The position numbers and the translations under genes are program-made. 64,000 nucleotides of DNA from Stygiobacter sp043807765 (GTDB lineage Bacteria > Bacteroidota > Ignavibacteria > Ignavibacteriales > Melioribacteraceae). Below, piece after piece: positions 18,204 to 27,500 of the stretch. Every line of letters begins with the position of its first letter. Within the stretch, counting starts at the first letter, position 1. The notes under the pieces are model-generated. The model was not told the DNA's origin. It saw nothing but the letters and a program-made list of their open reading frames with translations, and made no database searches. The stretch covers positions 49,770-113,769 of the forward strand of contig JAZDFQ010000061.1 of the NCBI GenBank assembly GCA_043807765.1, given 5' to 3'.

Positions 18204-19442
18204 ATGAAAAAGACAATATTAAGTTACTTTTGCTTTACGTTTTTATTAATTGTCATGGGTTGTAATCAAGCAACTGTTACGGATTCAAATAATCATGTTA
18301 TTGAGCAGCCGAGACAATTATCGGTAACGGAAAAACAATTGGTTGCTTCCGCAGATGATTTTTCTTTTAAACTCTTCAAGGAAATTTACAATATTGAACC
18401 GGACAAGAATCTGTTTGTCTCGCCTCTCAGCATTTCCATGGCGTTAGGAATGACAATGAACGGTGCCGATGGAACAACTTACGATGCAATGAAATCAACC
18501 TTGTCGCTGGATTCATTTACCAGACAGCAAGCAAATGAAACATATCAATCACTGATGAATTTACTTTGCTCTGTTGATCCGAAGGTTACAATGAACATCG
18601 CTAATTCGATTTGGTACAACAAGGATTTCACTTTTCAGACCGACTTTATCGAAACAAACAAGAAATATTTTAACGCGGTTGTGAACGCAATGAATTTTCA
18701 AGATCCGGCTACCGTAGATGTTATCAACAACTGGGTTAAAAATTCCACTAAAGACAAGATTGAAAAAATTGTTGAACAGATTTCCCCCGAAACGATAATG
18801 TATCTCATCAATGCTGTTTATTTCAAAGGAACATGGAAATACCAATTCGATAAAGCAAAAACTTACGATGATTTCTTTACAACAGAATCCGGCAAGAAAG
18901 TTGTTGTTAAAATGATGCAGCAGGAAACGGAGATTTCCTCTTTAAGCAATGATCTTTTTACTGCTGTAGATTTACCATACGGTAGCTGTGCTTTTAGTAT
19001 GAGTTTGTTCCTTCCTAACAGCGGAAAGAAACTGCAAGATGTTGTTTCTTATCTAACGAGGGAAAATTTCGATTCCGTTGTTAATCATTTTTCTGTTTCC
19101 AAAAAGAATTTATTTCTTCCAAGATTTAAGCTCGAATACAAGATTACACTGAACGATGTATTAAAAGCACTTGGAATGAGTGAAGCTTTCGATCCGGGCA
19201 ACGCCAACTTTAAGAAGCTTTATGCCGGAATGGGAAATGCTTACATCAGCGAAGTACTTCACAAGACGTATGTTGATGTAAACGAGGAAGGAACAGAAGC
19301 TGCAGCCGTTACTTCTGTGGAAATTCGTCTTACTTCAATTCTAGACAACAACATTAGATTTGACAAGCCCTTCTTGTTTTTGATTCGAGAGAAAAACAGC
19401 GGCTCGATAATCTTTGTTGGAACACTCGCTGATCCAAGCTGA
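18204..19442 (+). CDS. Serpin-family lipoprotein
   Basis: The 412-residue protein has a lipobox (FLLIVMGC, Cys20), so it is a membrane-anchored serine-protease inhibitor. The serpin fold runs from about residue 45 to the end: FVSPLSISMALGMT, NSIWY, INAVYFKGTWKYQFD and the C-terminal FDKPFLFLIR...GTL signature are all present. The reactive-centre hinge (NEEGTEAAAVTS) has the small residues needed for loop insertion, so it is probably inhibitory; the P1 residue falls around R/L/T in VEIRLTSI. Bacterial serpins are uncommon and usually protect against host or self proteases. A GGAGAG ribosome-binding site precedes the ATG. It stands alone between the peptidase fusion and trhO. Confidence 0.92.
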   Translation: MKKTILSYFCFTFLLIVMGCNQATVTDSNNHVIEQPRQLSVTEKQLVASADDFSFKLFKEIYNIEPDKNLFVSPLSISMALGMTMNGADGTTYDAMKSTLSLDSFTRQQANETYQSLMNLLCSVDPKVTMNIANSIWYNKDFTFQTDFIETNKKYFNAVVNAMNFQDPATVDVINNWVKNSTKDKIEKIVEQISPETIMYLINAVYFKGTWKYQFDKAKTYDDFFTTESGKKVVVKMMQQETEISSLSNDLFTAVDLPYGSCAFSMSLFLPNSGKKLQDVVSYLTRENFDSVVNHFSVSKKNLFLPRFKLEYKITLNDVLKALGMSEAFDPGNANFKKLYAGMGNAYISEVLHKTYVDVNEEGTEAAAVTSVEIRLTSILDNNIRFDKPFLFLIREKNSGSIIFVGTLADPS

Positions 19443-19450
19443 GAAGCTTT

Positions 19451-19526
19451 TTGGCTGTCGCTATCGGCATTCGGCTTTCAGAATAACTAAAAGCTAACTG
19501 CTGATAGCCGATGGCTGAATGCGTAC
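19451..19526. repeat. Interspersed palindromic repeat, copy 1
   Basis: The arms ggctgtcgctatcggcattc and gctgatagccgatggctgaatgc form a long imperfect inverted repeat between convergent genes. The left arm matches the repeat near 55104 (gctgtccgctatcagcattc) in about four of five positions. It may also terminate the serpin and trhO transcripts. Confidence 0.6.
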
Positions 19527-19528
19527 GC

Positions 19529-20413
19529 CTATCCATCATATCTTTTTCTTCGGTTGTCTGAACCGCGGCATTCATCCGAACAGCAGTAATCATTTTCAAT
19601 CTTACATTCCTGGCAAGTTACAAGCAGTTCATCGCAATTCTGGTTGTGGCAGTTGATGTAATATGAAGCCGGCGTTCCGCAGAAATAACATTTACCAATA
19701 TGTTTTGTTTCTTCGTTTTTGTTTGGAGTGATGACTCTCCGCTCATCAAAGACAAACATACTTCCTTCCCAATATTTATCGGGATGCAGGTTTATGTAAT
19801 TCCAGATGCCGCCGTTCATTTGGTAAACATCTTTGAATCCTTGTTCAACCAAATAGGCGCTTGCCTTTTCGCAGCGGATTCCTCCCGTGCAGTAAGTAAC
19901 TACAGTTTTGTTTTTGTAGTCAGAAATATCTTCGGCTACTTTAACCCAATCGCGAAATGTTTTCATTTCCGGCGTAACGGCATTCTTAAATTTTCCGATA
20001 ACACTTTCGTAATCGTTGCGGGCATCAATAATTAAAAACTCTTTGCCGGATTCATAAAACTCGTTCAGCATTTCCGGCGTCAAGTACTTGCCGGTTTTGG
20101 AAAGATCAACTTCGCCAAAACTCGCGTTCACAATTTCTTTCTTCAACCGTACATGAATTTTACTGAACGCATGCTCAGCATGTTCATCTTCTTTAAACCA
20201 AATGTTGGCAAACTGAGTGTAGCTTCTTATTTCATTTTTGAACGCTTCGATATTTTCAATCGTTCCGGAAACTGTTGCGTTAATTCCCTCGTGAGAAATC
20301 CAAACACGTCCTTTGATATCGTGATTCTGGCAAAATTTAAGATGATTTTGCACAAACTTTTCCGGCTCGGGAAAGCGGATGTATTTATAAAAAAGTAAAA
20401 CCCGGTAATCCAT
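19529..20413 (-). CDS. trhO: tRNA uridine(34) 5-hydroxylase TrhO (rhodanese-like, YceA family)
   Basis: The 294-residue protein matches the TrhO/YceA layout: an N-terminal acylphosphatase-like domain (residues 1-95), a rhodanese domain (about 100-215) with catalytic-loop cysteine C175 in YCTGGIRCEKA, and a Cys-rich tail (CYFCG, CHNQNCD, CQEC, CCSDEC) that likely binds zinc. TrhO carries out prephenate-independent hydroxylation of U34 in a set of tRNAs, a step towards 5-(carboxy)methoxyuridine. Length and motif order are normal for the family. The start is the ATG at 20413. The gene is convergent with the serpin gene and divergent from the YciI gene. Confidence 0.92.
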   Translation of the reverse strand: MDYRVLLFYKYIRFPEPEKFVQNHLKFCQNHDIKGRVWISHEGINATVSGTIENIEAFKNEIRSYTQFANIWFKEDEHAEHAFSKIHVRLKKEIVNASFGEVDLSKTGKYLTPEMLNEFYESGKEFLIIDARNDYESVIGKFKNAVTPEMKTFRDWVKVAEDISDYKNKTVVTYCTGGIRCEKASAYLVEQGFKDVYQMNGGIWNYINLHPDKYWEGSMFVFDERRVITPNKNEETKHIGKCYFCGTPASYYINCHNQNCDELLVTCQECKIENDYCCSDECRGSDNRRKRYDG

Positions 20414-20476
20414 TTTCTTCCTTTCTTACAGCATTGCGCTTATATTTGTCCTCAAAAATAACAAATAGGAATTTAA

Positions 20477-20770
20477 ATGAGACATTTCGTCGTAGAAATA
20501 ATTTACAAGGCGCCTATCGAGAAAATTGAGGAATTAACCCCAATTCATAGAGAATTTTTACATACGGGTTACAAAGAGGGAATGCTGCTGGTTTCGGGAC
20601 CAAAAGTGCCACGCACCGGCGGAATTGTTATTGCCAAAGCTAATTCCATGGAAGAGATAGCCGAGTTCTTCAAGAACGATCCTTACTCTTTGAACGATGC
20701 GGCTGATTACAGTTTTATTGAGCTCAACCCGAAAAGCCACCAAGAGATTTTGAAAGATTGGCTGGAATAA
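20477..20770 (+). CDS. YciI-family protein
   Basis: The 97-residue protein has a ferredoxin-like alpha+beta fold: HFVVEIIYKAP, R..HREFL (His near residue 24), LLVSGPKVPRTGGIVI and FF..DPY motifs are those of the YCII-related family. These small cytosolic proteins are dimeric and of uncertain enzymatic role; some act in aromatic or chlorinated compound degradation. It is preceded by AGGAATT and shares its 64-bp upstream region with the divergent trhO. No partner gene suggests a specific pathway. Confidence 0.85.
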   Translation: MRHFVVEIIYKAPIEKIEELTPIHREFLHTGYKEGMLLVSGPKVPRTGGIVIAKANSMEEIAEFFKNDPYSLNDAADYSFIELNPKSHQEILKDWLE

Positions 20771-20773
20771 AAA

Positions 20774-20793
20774 AGCCGCACAGTATGGCGGCT
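20774..20793 (-). terminator. Intrinsic terminator for the small barrel gene
   Basis: An agccgc / gcggct stem with an 8-nt loop lies between convergent genes. Read on the minus strand it is followed by TTTTTTATTCC, a proper T-tract, so it mainly serves the gene at 20822-21385. Confidence 0.75.
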
Positions 20794-20821
20794 ATTAAAT
20801 TTTGCCAAACCAACTCGGCTA

Positions 20822-21385
20822 CTAACGTGTTAGATAGTAATTTACTCCGATGCCAAAACTCAAAGTAGTGTTTTTCGACTGACTTATATTTGTAGAAGAG
20901 AATTCATAAGAAATAAATGGTTCTAAGGCTACTTCTTTACTAAGAAAATAATTTAGGCCTCCAAGGAAGCCCACAACTCTGCCATCATCCTCCGGATCAA
21001 ATCGCTTTGTGTAATTTGCGTTAACGCCCAGAAATGGTACGATAGTTTCAGCATCAAAATAATAGCGAGCACCTACACCAATTATGTAATTTCGAGAATA
21101 CCCTTTATAAGTCTGACCACTACCAGATGTTGATTCACTTTCATAATACCTAAATCCTAATCTTCCGTTGATCATAATATTGTTTGTAACAAAGTAGCCA
21201 AACGTCGGGGCAATAGTAATGTAGGTAAATTTGTCTTCGATGTTATCAAACTTATAAGTTGATTTCATAAAGCTTGCCGAGCCACCAATTGTATAGACTC
21301 CTTGTTTTAATGGATTCTGAGCAAATGATAATGATGCAGTAATTATTAATAAAAGCACGGCTGAAGTGAATCTTGATTTTTGCAT
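20822..21385 (-). CDS. Small outer-membrane beta-barrel (OmpA/porin-like)
   Basis: The 187-residue protein has a signal peptide (cleavage after SLSFA, about residue 22) and a run of amphipathic strands with Gly-Tyr-Phe patterns (FGYFVTNNIMINGRLGFRYYES, YIIGVGARYYFD, VVGFLGGLNYFL, FGIGVNYYL). This is the style of eight-stranded OmpX/OmpW-like barrels (outer membrane protein beta-barrel domain). It ends in YYLTR rather than a terminal Phe. The role is unknown; there is no operon partner. A terminator with a good T-tract follows. Confidence 0.8.
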   Translation of the reverse strand: MQKSRFTSAVLLLIITASLSFAQNPLKQGVYTIGGSASFMKSTYKFDNIEDKFTYITIAPTFGYFVTNNIMINGRLGFRYYESESTSGSGQTYKGYSRNYIIGVGARYYFDAETIVPFLGVNANYTKRFDPEDDGRVVGFLGGLNYFLSKEVALEPFISYEFSSTNISQSKNTTLSFGIGVNYYLTR

Positions 21386-21692
21386 TCTGATACCCCTTGT
21401 TTGTTATTGAATTAACACATCCATTTTGTTTGTTGTGTAATACGTTGAAGTTAGGTCGCAAATATTTTAACTCCCGATGCAACTAAAGAATTTAATTCTC
21501 AAATATCAACCCATATAATTCCGCTTAATTAGACTTAGGCTCCACAAAAACGGTTATCATTCCACACTTGTTGCGAAATCCAATACAATTATAGATTCGC
21601 TCATGAGGAAATGACAACAAACATGTAATTGCCTTCTCACCTTCACTATTAGTTTTATCGTTGCTATATTTAGGTCAAAATTATTGAAGAAT
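21386..21692. other. 307-bp intergenic region between divergent genes
   Basis: Upstream regions of the small barrel gene and the SpoIID-like operon. AT-rich; no clear repeat, RNA or strong consensus promoter was recognised. Confidence 0.4.
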
Positions 21693-23024
21693 ATGAATCA
21701 GCCCGATGTACGTGTTGGAGTGTTGACGGAAAAGGAAATCCGCTTTGATCTTTACGGCGATTTCTCCGTCCGCGGTTACGAAAAAAAATTCAGCGGTAAG
21801 TTTACAGCTAAACTTGCCGGAGATTTAATAACTCTTTTCCATGATAAGAAAGAAGTTCTTTCCGCTAAGGAAGTTTCTTTTATCCCGCACGATCTGGAAA
21901 TTGAATCATTTCTTCTTCGCGATGTAGTTATTGGAATTAACTTCCACTGGCAAAAAAAAGAAAACCAGCGTTTCCGCGGCAAACTAAGTTTGATAATTGA
22001 GGGAGATAAAATTACCGCTATAAATATTCTTCCTCTCGAAGATTACTTAACAAGTGTTATCTCTTCCGAGATGAGTCCGAACTCATCGGTTGAATTGCTG
22101 AAAGCGCACGCAATAGTTTCCCGCGGCTGGCTTCTTGCTCAGCTTGCCAAGAAAAAAACTCATACAAACACAATGATTGAAAACGCATCGGAAGATGAAG
22201 TAATCCGCTGGTACGATAGAGAAGACCATATTAATTTCGATTTCTGCGCCGATGATCACTGTCAGCGCTATCAAGGAATTACAAAAATTATTAACGACCA
22301 CGCAACAACGGCAATTATGGAAACGCGCGGCTTGTTTTTAACATACAACGATAAGATTTGCGATACTCGCTACTCAAAAAGCTGCGGTGGGATTTCGGAA
22401 GCATTTGAAAACTGCTGGGAAGACACTCCGCACAAATATCTTTCGCCGATTATCGATTACAAATTTGAGCTCGACGGTTACGAAACCGACCTGACTAAAG
22501 AAAATTTTGCCGAGAAGTGGATTAAGAGTTCGCCTCACGCATTCTGCAACACAACAGATAAAAAAGTTCTCTCTCAAGTGCTTGTGGATTTTGACCGCGA
22601 TACAAATGATTTCTTCCGCTGGAAAGTTGAATACACTCAAGAAGAAATAGCCGGATTAATAAACACTAAGAGCGGATTTGATTTCGGCGACATACTCGAT
22701 CTCGTTCCGGTAAGCAGAGGCGCATCGGCCCGGCTTATCAAGCTAAAGATTGTCGGTACTAAAAAAACTTTAACAATAGGCAAAGAGCTTGAAATAAGAA
22801 AAGTTCTTTCCAAGACTCATCTCTACAGTTCTGCTTTCATTGTTCAAAAAGGAAACATCATTAATGATGTCCCTCAAAAATTTATTTTGCTTGGTGCGGG
22901 CTGGGGACATGGAGTTGGACTTTGCCAAATAGGCGCGGCTGTAATGGGAGAAAAAGGCTACACGTTCGATGAAATACTAAAGCATTACTTCCGCGGGGCA
23001 ACAATTCAAAAAGGATATGAATGA
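21693..23024 (+). CDS. SpoIID/LytB-domain protein (putative peptidoglycan-active)
   Basis: The start is taken at the ATG at 21693; a TTG nine bases earlier is possible. The roughly 443-residue protein has the SpoIID/LytB signature: an N-terminal LPLEDYL..V..SEM.....ELLKAHAIVSR segment (near residues 115-150) and the C-terminal GAGWGHGVGLCQIGAAVMGEKG...IL.HYF.GATI segment. SpoIID proteins are lytic transglycosylases acting on glycan strands; in non-sporulating bacteria their role is presumed cell-wall remodelling. No signal peptide is evident, which is odd for a wall enzyme. It overlaps the next gene by 4 bp (ATGA), so it heads a translationally coupled operon with a glycosyltransferase, a BatA-like protein and HflX. 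Confidence 0.85.
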   Translation: MNQPDVRVGVLTEKEIRFDLYGDFSVRGYEKKFSGKFTAKLAGDLITLFHDKKEVLSAKEVSFIPHDLEIESFLLRDVVIGINFHWQKKENQRFRGKLSLIIEGDKITAINILPLEDYLTSVISSEMSPNSSVELLKAHAIVSRGWLLAQLAKKKTHTNTMIENASEDEVIRWYDREDHINFDFCADDHCQRYQGITKIINDHATTAIMETRGLFLTYNDKICDTRYSKSCGGISEAFENCWEDTPHKYLSPIIDYKFELDGYETDLTKENFAEKWIKSSPHAFCNTTDKKVLSQVLVDFDRDTNDFFRWKVEYTQEEIAGLINTKSGFDFGDILDLVPVSRGASARLIKLKIVGTKKTLTIGKELEIRKVLSKTHLYSSAFIVQKGNIINDVPQKFILLGAGWGHGVGLCQIGAAVMGEKGYTFDEILKHYFRGATIQKGYE

Positions 23025-24127
23025 GAGTACTTTTCACTTGTCTTTCCCAAAGTTGGGGCGGAATGGAAATGTACGCTTTAACTACGGTTAAGCAGCTTCT
23101 CAAACATAATATCGAAACCGAACTAGTTTGCTTTCCAGATTCGCGGCTTCACGAGGAAGCAGTTAAAGAAAACATTACCATACATACTTTTATATTTAAG
23201 TCGTATATCAATATCACGGCAACAAGCAAGCTTTCCTCATTGATAAAGAAGAACTCCTACGATGTAATTGAGTGTGGCGGATCTAAAGATTTGTGGCTTG
23301 TTGTTCCGGCATTAAAACTATCCAGTTCAGCAATTCCACTATTTCTTTCGAAGCAGATGGCATCCTTTATTGTGAAAAAAGATTTTATGCATCGTTGGAT
23401 TTACAGCCGTGTAACCAAGGCGTTTGCAATCAGCAATATGATTGCTAAAAATCTAGAAGAAACAACGCCGCTAACTAAAGATAAAATTGTACTTCTGCAT
23501 AACGCGATTGATACAACCAAGTTTGATCCGGCTAAGATTGATAGAACAAAAGTTAGAAAAGAATTTTCAATTGCTGACGATCAAATATTGATCGGGATGA
23601 TTGCGAGATTTAGTCCCGGCAAAGGGCACGAAGAGTTTCTTACGGCAGTTAATCAACTTAGCGATTATCATTCAAATGTAAAATTTATGATTGTTGGAGA
23701 AGCAAGCCGCGGAGAAGAAAATTACGCACAAAAAATAAAATCGATTGCCGGCGAGCTAAATGTTTTGGATAAAATAATTTTTACCGGTTTTCGTAAAGAC
23801 ACACCGGAAATATTAGCCGCACTAGATATTTTTATTTTTCCATCTCACGATGAAGCTTTTGGAATTGCTCTTGCAGAAGCACTTAGTATGGGCAAGCCTT
23901 CCGTCTGCTCAAACTTTGCCGGAGTTCTTGATATTGCTGTTGATAATGAAACATCTTATGTGTTCGAAAAAGGAAACGGAAATGATCTTGCTTCAAAAAC
24001 AGAAAGGCTAATTAATTCAAAGGAAACGCGTGAGCGTTTCAGTAATGCGGCGCGCAAAAGAGCTGTTGAGATGTTCGATATAGAATTATTCACCGAAAAA
24101 TTAATTAATCATTTTAAGCTAAGCTGA
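23021..24127 (+). CDS. Glycosyltransferase family 4
   Basis: The 368-residue protein has the GT-B fold of family GT4: an N-terminal SWGGMEMYAL glycine-rich loop, a middle IGMIARFSPGKGHEEFL donor-site strand and a C-terminal DEAFGIALAEALSMGKP block carrying the E-x7-E motif. Family members transfer sugars from nucleotide donors to lipid- or glycan-linked acceptors, usually at the cytoplasmic face for LPS, capsule or glycolipid assembly. Acceptor and donor cannot be told from sequence. It overlaps the SpoIID-like gene by 4 bp upstream and the BatA-like gene by 1 bp downstream, so the four genes are coexpressed. Confidence 0.9.
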   Translation: MRVLFTCLSQSWGGMEMYALTTVKQLLKHNIETELVCFPDSRLHEEAVKENITIHTFIFKSYINITATSKLSSLIKKNSYDVIECGGSKDLWLVVPALKLSSSAIPLFLSKQMASFIVKKDFMHRWIYSRVTKAFAISNMIAKNLEETTPLTKDKIVLLHNAIDTTKFDPAKIDRTKVRKEFSIADDQILIGMIARFSPGKGHEEFLTAVNQLSDYHSNVKFMIVGEASRGEENYAQKIKSIAGELNVLDKIIFTGFRKDTPEILAALDIFIFPSHDEAFGIALAEALSMGKPSVCSNFAGVLDIAVDNETSYVFEKGNGNDLASKTERLINSKETRERFSNAARKRAVEMFDIELFTEKLINHFKLS

Positions 24128-26220
24128 TGACCTTTCTTAATCCCGCGGTATTATTTGGTTTGTTCGCTGCTGCGATTCCCATTGTTCTGCACTTTTTAAA
24201 CTTGCGTAAACTCAAAACAATCGAGTTCAGCACACTTGCGTTCTTGAAAGAATTACAGAAAACAAAAATCCGCCGGATTAAACTGAAGCAGTGGCTGCTG
24301 CTGCTTATCCGTGTTTTAATTATTCTGTTTATAGTAATGGCGTTCGCCAGACCAACATTAAAAAGCATTACTTTAGATGAATCTTCTGCAGCCAAAACAA
24401 CCGCCATTATTATACTCGATAACACTTTTAGCATGTCTGTAGTTGGCGAAAAAGGCTCACAACTCAACAACTACAAACAAATAGCCAAAAACTTGCTTAA
24501 CAATTTTCAGCCGGGTGATGAAATTGCGCTGATATCGGTTGGTGATCTAAATGGACAGAATCAATTAGTTTCCGGCAATCTAGCTGAAATCAAAAAGAGA
24601 ATTGATGATTTAGAAATTTCTAACATAAGCGGCACGCTTAACCAAGCTATGATTCGCGCAGCTCAAATTCTTTATCAATCAAAAAATTTTAACAAAGAAA
24701 TTTATTTGCTGACTGATCTGCAGAAAGATAGAATAGCAAACTCCTCTTTAGAGATTTCAAATTTTGGAAAGACCATTTCACCCGAAACACGTTTATATCT
24801 TTTCGAAGGCAAGCAAACCGAAGTCGTAAACCTTGGGATTGCTGACTTGAAGCCAAACAACCAACTTTATGAGCTTGGTAAAGAAGTAAGCTTTTCTGCA
24901 CAAATTAGGAACTATTCAAATACTTCTGTGGATGATAATGTTGTTTCTTTTTTTATAAATGGAAAGCGTACTGCGCAGAAAAGTCTTTCTCTTGTTTCAA
25001 ATGAAACAAAGGAAATTTCCTTTGAAACTACTTTGCAAGATACTGGACTAGTTGAGTTTACCGCAGAACTTGAAGATGATGCAATCCTTCAAGACAACAA
25101 AAGATTTTTCAGCGTTTACATTCCGAGCGATATTTCTCTTTTACTTTTATATGATCGAGCAGATGACGCCAAGTTTGTTAAGCTCGCTCTTGGAATACCA
25201 AATCCAAAGATCAAGCTAACGGAATTAAGAACCGGGCAAGCCGCATCGGTGAATTCACAAAAGTTTGATGCTGTTATAGTTATTGGAACTGAAGGACTTA
25301 GTAATGCAAAAGCGCTGGTTTCTTCCGTTGAGAATGGGGGCGGTTTAATCGTTTCACCCGGAACACAAAGCACGCTTGCGGGAATTCAAAGATTCAGTAA
25401 AGAGTTAAGCTTACCAACACCTACTGCAATGATCGGAAAGTCCGGTTCACCGGATTCTTTCACTCAATTCTCGAAAACCGATTTTCAACATCCGTTACTT
25501 AAAAATATTTTTGAAGAGAAAGCAAAAACTCAGATTGAATCGCCGGAAATATTTTGCTACTTCAAAACATTTTCCGGCTCAAGTGGAAAAAGTGTAATAT
25601 CACTTGTAGATAAATCAACTTTCCTTTCCGAATACAAAATTGGAAAGGGTAAAGTTTTGTTTTTTTCTTCAGCTCCGGTTTTAAGCTGTAATACTTTTCC
25701 ACTGAAAGCATTTTTTGCACCATTGATAAATAAGGTGCTGCTGTATTCTTCTGTGAAATCAAACCGGGATTCTGCCTTCGTTTGCGGAAACGAAGCCCTA
25801 GCAGATATTTCTAATTCTTCTTCTATGCAAATAAAAGTTATTGCTCCGGATAATATTGAAACATATTACGATGCCGATTCGCTGGTCAACAAGAAATATC
25901 TTTCTTATACCGGAACTACTAAACCCGGTACATATAGAGTTTATTCTGGAAGTAATCTAGTTGACTATTTTTCAGTCAACCACGATTCTCGTGAATCCGT
26001 TTTAGAAAAAGAAAATGAAACCAAGTTTGAAAATTATTTGAAGCAGACCGGTTATGAAGGAAAATTCATTTCTCTTTCAGCCGATGCAGATTATCTTAAA
26101 GAAATTTATCAGTCACGATTCGGCACAGAACTTTGGAAACATTTTCTAATCATGGTATTGCTGCTTGCAATTGCCGAATCACTTTTATCAAGAAGTGCTA
26201 AGAAAGACTTAACCACGTGA
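24127..26220 (+). CDS. BatA/VWA-domain membrane protein
   Basis: The 697-residue protein begins with the BatA N-terminal signature (FLNPAVLFGLFAAAIPIVLHFLNLR, two helices within residues 1-75). A von Willebrand A domain follows (about residues 92-250) with MIDAS-type D98-x-T100-x-S102 (DNTFS, a variant of DxSxS). After beta-sandwich-like and glutamine-amidotransferase-like regions, a last transmembrane helix lies near residues 670-690. This layout matches aerotolerance-related BatA/DUF4159-type proteins of Bacteroidota. The function is unclear; usually they sit near MoxR ATPases, but none is adjacent here. Its last codons overlap hflX. Confidence 0.85.
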   Translation: MTFLNPAVLFGLFAAAIPIVLHFLNLRKLKTIEFSTLAFLKELQKTKIRRIKLKQWLLLLIRVLIILFIVMAFARPTLKSITLDESSAAKTTAIIILDNTFSMSVVGEKGSQLNNYKQIAKNLLNNFQPGDEIALISVGDLNGQNQLVSGNLAEIKKRIDDLEISNISGTLNQAMIRAAQILYQSKNFNKEIYLLTDLQKDRIANSSLEISNFGKTISPETRLYLFEGKQTEVVNLGIADLKPNNQLYELGKEVSFSAQIRNYSNTSVDDNVVSFFINGKRTAQKSLSLVSNETKEISFETTLQDTGLVEFTAELEDDAILQDNKRFFSVYIPSDISLLLLYDRADDAKFVKLALGIPNPKIKLTELRTGQAASVNSQKFDAVIVIGTEGLSNAKALVSSVENGGGLIVSPGTQSTLAGIQRFSKELSLPTPTAMIGKSGSPDSFTQFSKTDFQHPLLKNIFEEKAKTQIESPEIFCYFKTFSGSSGKSVISLVDKSTFLSEYKIGKGKVLFFSSAPVLSCNTFPLKAFFAPLINKVLLYSSVKSNRDSAFVCGNEALADISNSSSMQIKVIAPDNIETYYDADSLVNKKYLSYTGTTKPGTYRVYSGSNLVDYFSVNHDSRESVLEKENETKFENYLKQTGYEGKFISLSADADYLKEIYQSRFGTELWKHFLIMVLLLAIAESLLSRSAKKDLTT

Positions 26221-27485
26221 TAACACTGGCCCCAACGCCAAAAGAAAGAGCAATATTAATCGCATTAGCCTTTGGTGAGTACACTAAAGAGCAAGTTGAA
26301 GAACATTTAGAAGAGCTGGAACTACTGACCGATACAGCCGGCGCAGAAACTGTTTTCAAAATTATGCAAGAACGCTACCGCCCGGATCCGGCTTATTATA
26401 TTGGAAAAGGAAAAGCTGAAGAGATTGCTCAGCTAATTGAATTGAATGAAATTCAGCTTGTAATCTTCGATGACGATTTGAACCCAACTCAAGTTCGTAA
26501 TCTTGAAAAACTCTTCGAGCGAAAAATCTTAGATAGAAGCGGACTGATCTTGGATATTTTCGCTTCTCATGCAAAAACAAGAGAAGCCAAAACTCAAGTA
26601 GAACTCGCTCAGCTTCAATATATGCTTCCCCGTTTAACACGAGCGTGGACTCACCTTTCAAAACAATATGGCGGAATTGGAACCAAAGGTCCGGGTGAAA
26701 CACAGATCGAGACTGATCGTAGAGCAATTAGAACTAGAATTAGCAAGCTGAAAGAAAACTTACGAAAAATTGAATCTCAGCAAACAACAAAGAGTGCCGG
26801 CAGAAAAGATTTTCTTACCGCAACTTTGGTCGGTTATACTAACGCCGGAAAATCTACCTTGCTTAACCGCTTAACCAATTCGGATGTTCTTGCCGAGAAC
26901 AAACTTTTTGCTACGCTTGATTCTACAACCCGTTCGTTTGAGCTGGCAAAAGGAAAAACAATTTTACTTAGCGATACGGTCGGATTCATACGCAAACTTC
27001 CGCACAATCTTGTTGCTTCTTTCAAAACCACACTAAATGTTGTGCGCGATGCAGAGATAATTATTCACGTTATAGATATAACCCATGATTTTTTTGAAGA
27101 TCACATTCGTGTAGTTGAGGAAACCCTAACCGAACTAGATGCAAAAAAGAAAATCAACATTACGGTGTTTAATAAAGTTGATGCAATTAAAGATAGAAAC
27201 CGCCTTGACCTTGTAATGAGCAATCATCCGGATTGTATAATGGTTTCTGCAGAGCGCGGAATAAACATAAATAATTTGAAGAAAATGCTGATCGAGATAT
27301 ACGAAAAGCATTTTGTTGAAGAATCTATCGAAATCCCAAACAGCGAATCAAGAATTATTGCCAAGCTGTATGAGCTTGCAGATGTAACTTTCATAAAATA
27401 TTTAGATGACAGAGCCCAGATAAAATACCGGGCAAATTCTTCCAATCAACAAAAAATTAAGAGATTGATAAATGAAGCAAAATGA
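26217..27485 (+). CDS. hflX: Ribosome-associated GTPase HflX
   Basis: The 422-residue GTPase uses a GTG start overlapping the previous stop by 4 bp (GTGA). The N-terminal HflX domain (residues 1-195) includes YYIGKGKAEEI and GLILDIFASHA; the linker has GGIGTKGPGETQIETDRR. The G domain has G1 GYTNAGKS at about 206-213, G3 DTVGFI and G4 NKVD. HflX binds the 50S subunit and splits stalled ribosomes, notably under heat stress. Length and motifs are standard. It closes the SpoIID-GT4-BatA-HflX operon. Confidence 0.95.
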   Translation: MITLAPTPKERAILIALAFGEYTKEQVEEHLEELELLTDTAGAETVFKIMQERYRPDPAYYIGKGKAEEIAQLIELNEIQLVIFDDDLNPTQVRNLEKLFERKILDRSGLILDIFASHAKTREAKTQVELAQLQYMLPRLTRAWTHLSKQYGGIGTKGPGETQIETDRRAIRTRISKLKENLRKIESQQTTKSAGRKDFLTATLVGYTNAGKSTLLNRLTNSDVLAENKLFATLDSTTRSFELAKGKTILLSDTVGFIRKLPHNLVASFKTTLNVVRDAEIIIHVIDITHDFFEDHIRVVEETLTELDAKKKINITVFNKVDAIKDRNRLDLVMSNHPDCIMVSAERGININNLKKMLIEIYEKHFVEESIEIPNSESRIIAKLYELADVTFIKYLDDRAQIKYRANSSNQQKIKRLINEAK

Positions 27486-27500
27486 AATAAAAGTTTTTTT

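Noticed and set aside
21684..21692. TTG start for the SpoIID-like gene
   Set aside because: The ATG nine bases later is the more usual codon and neither start has a strong ribosome-binding site; the difference is only three residues.
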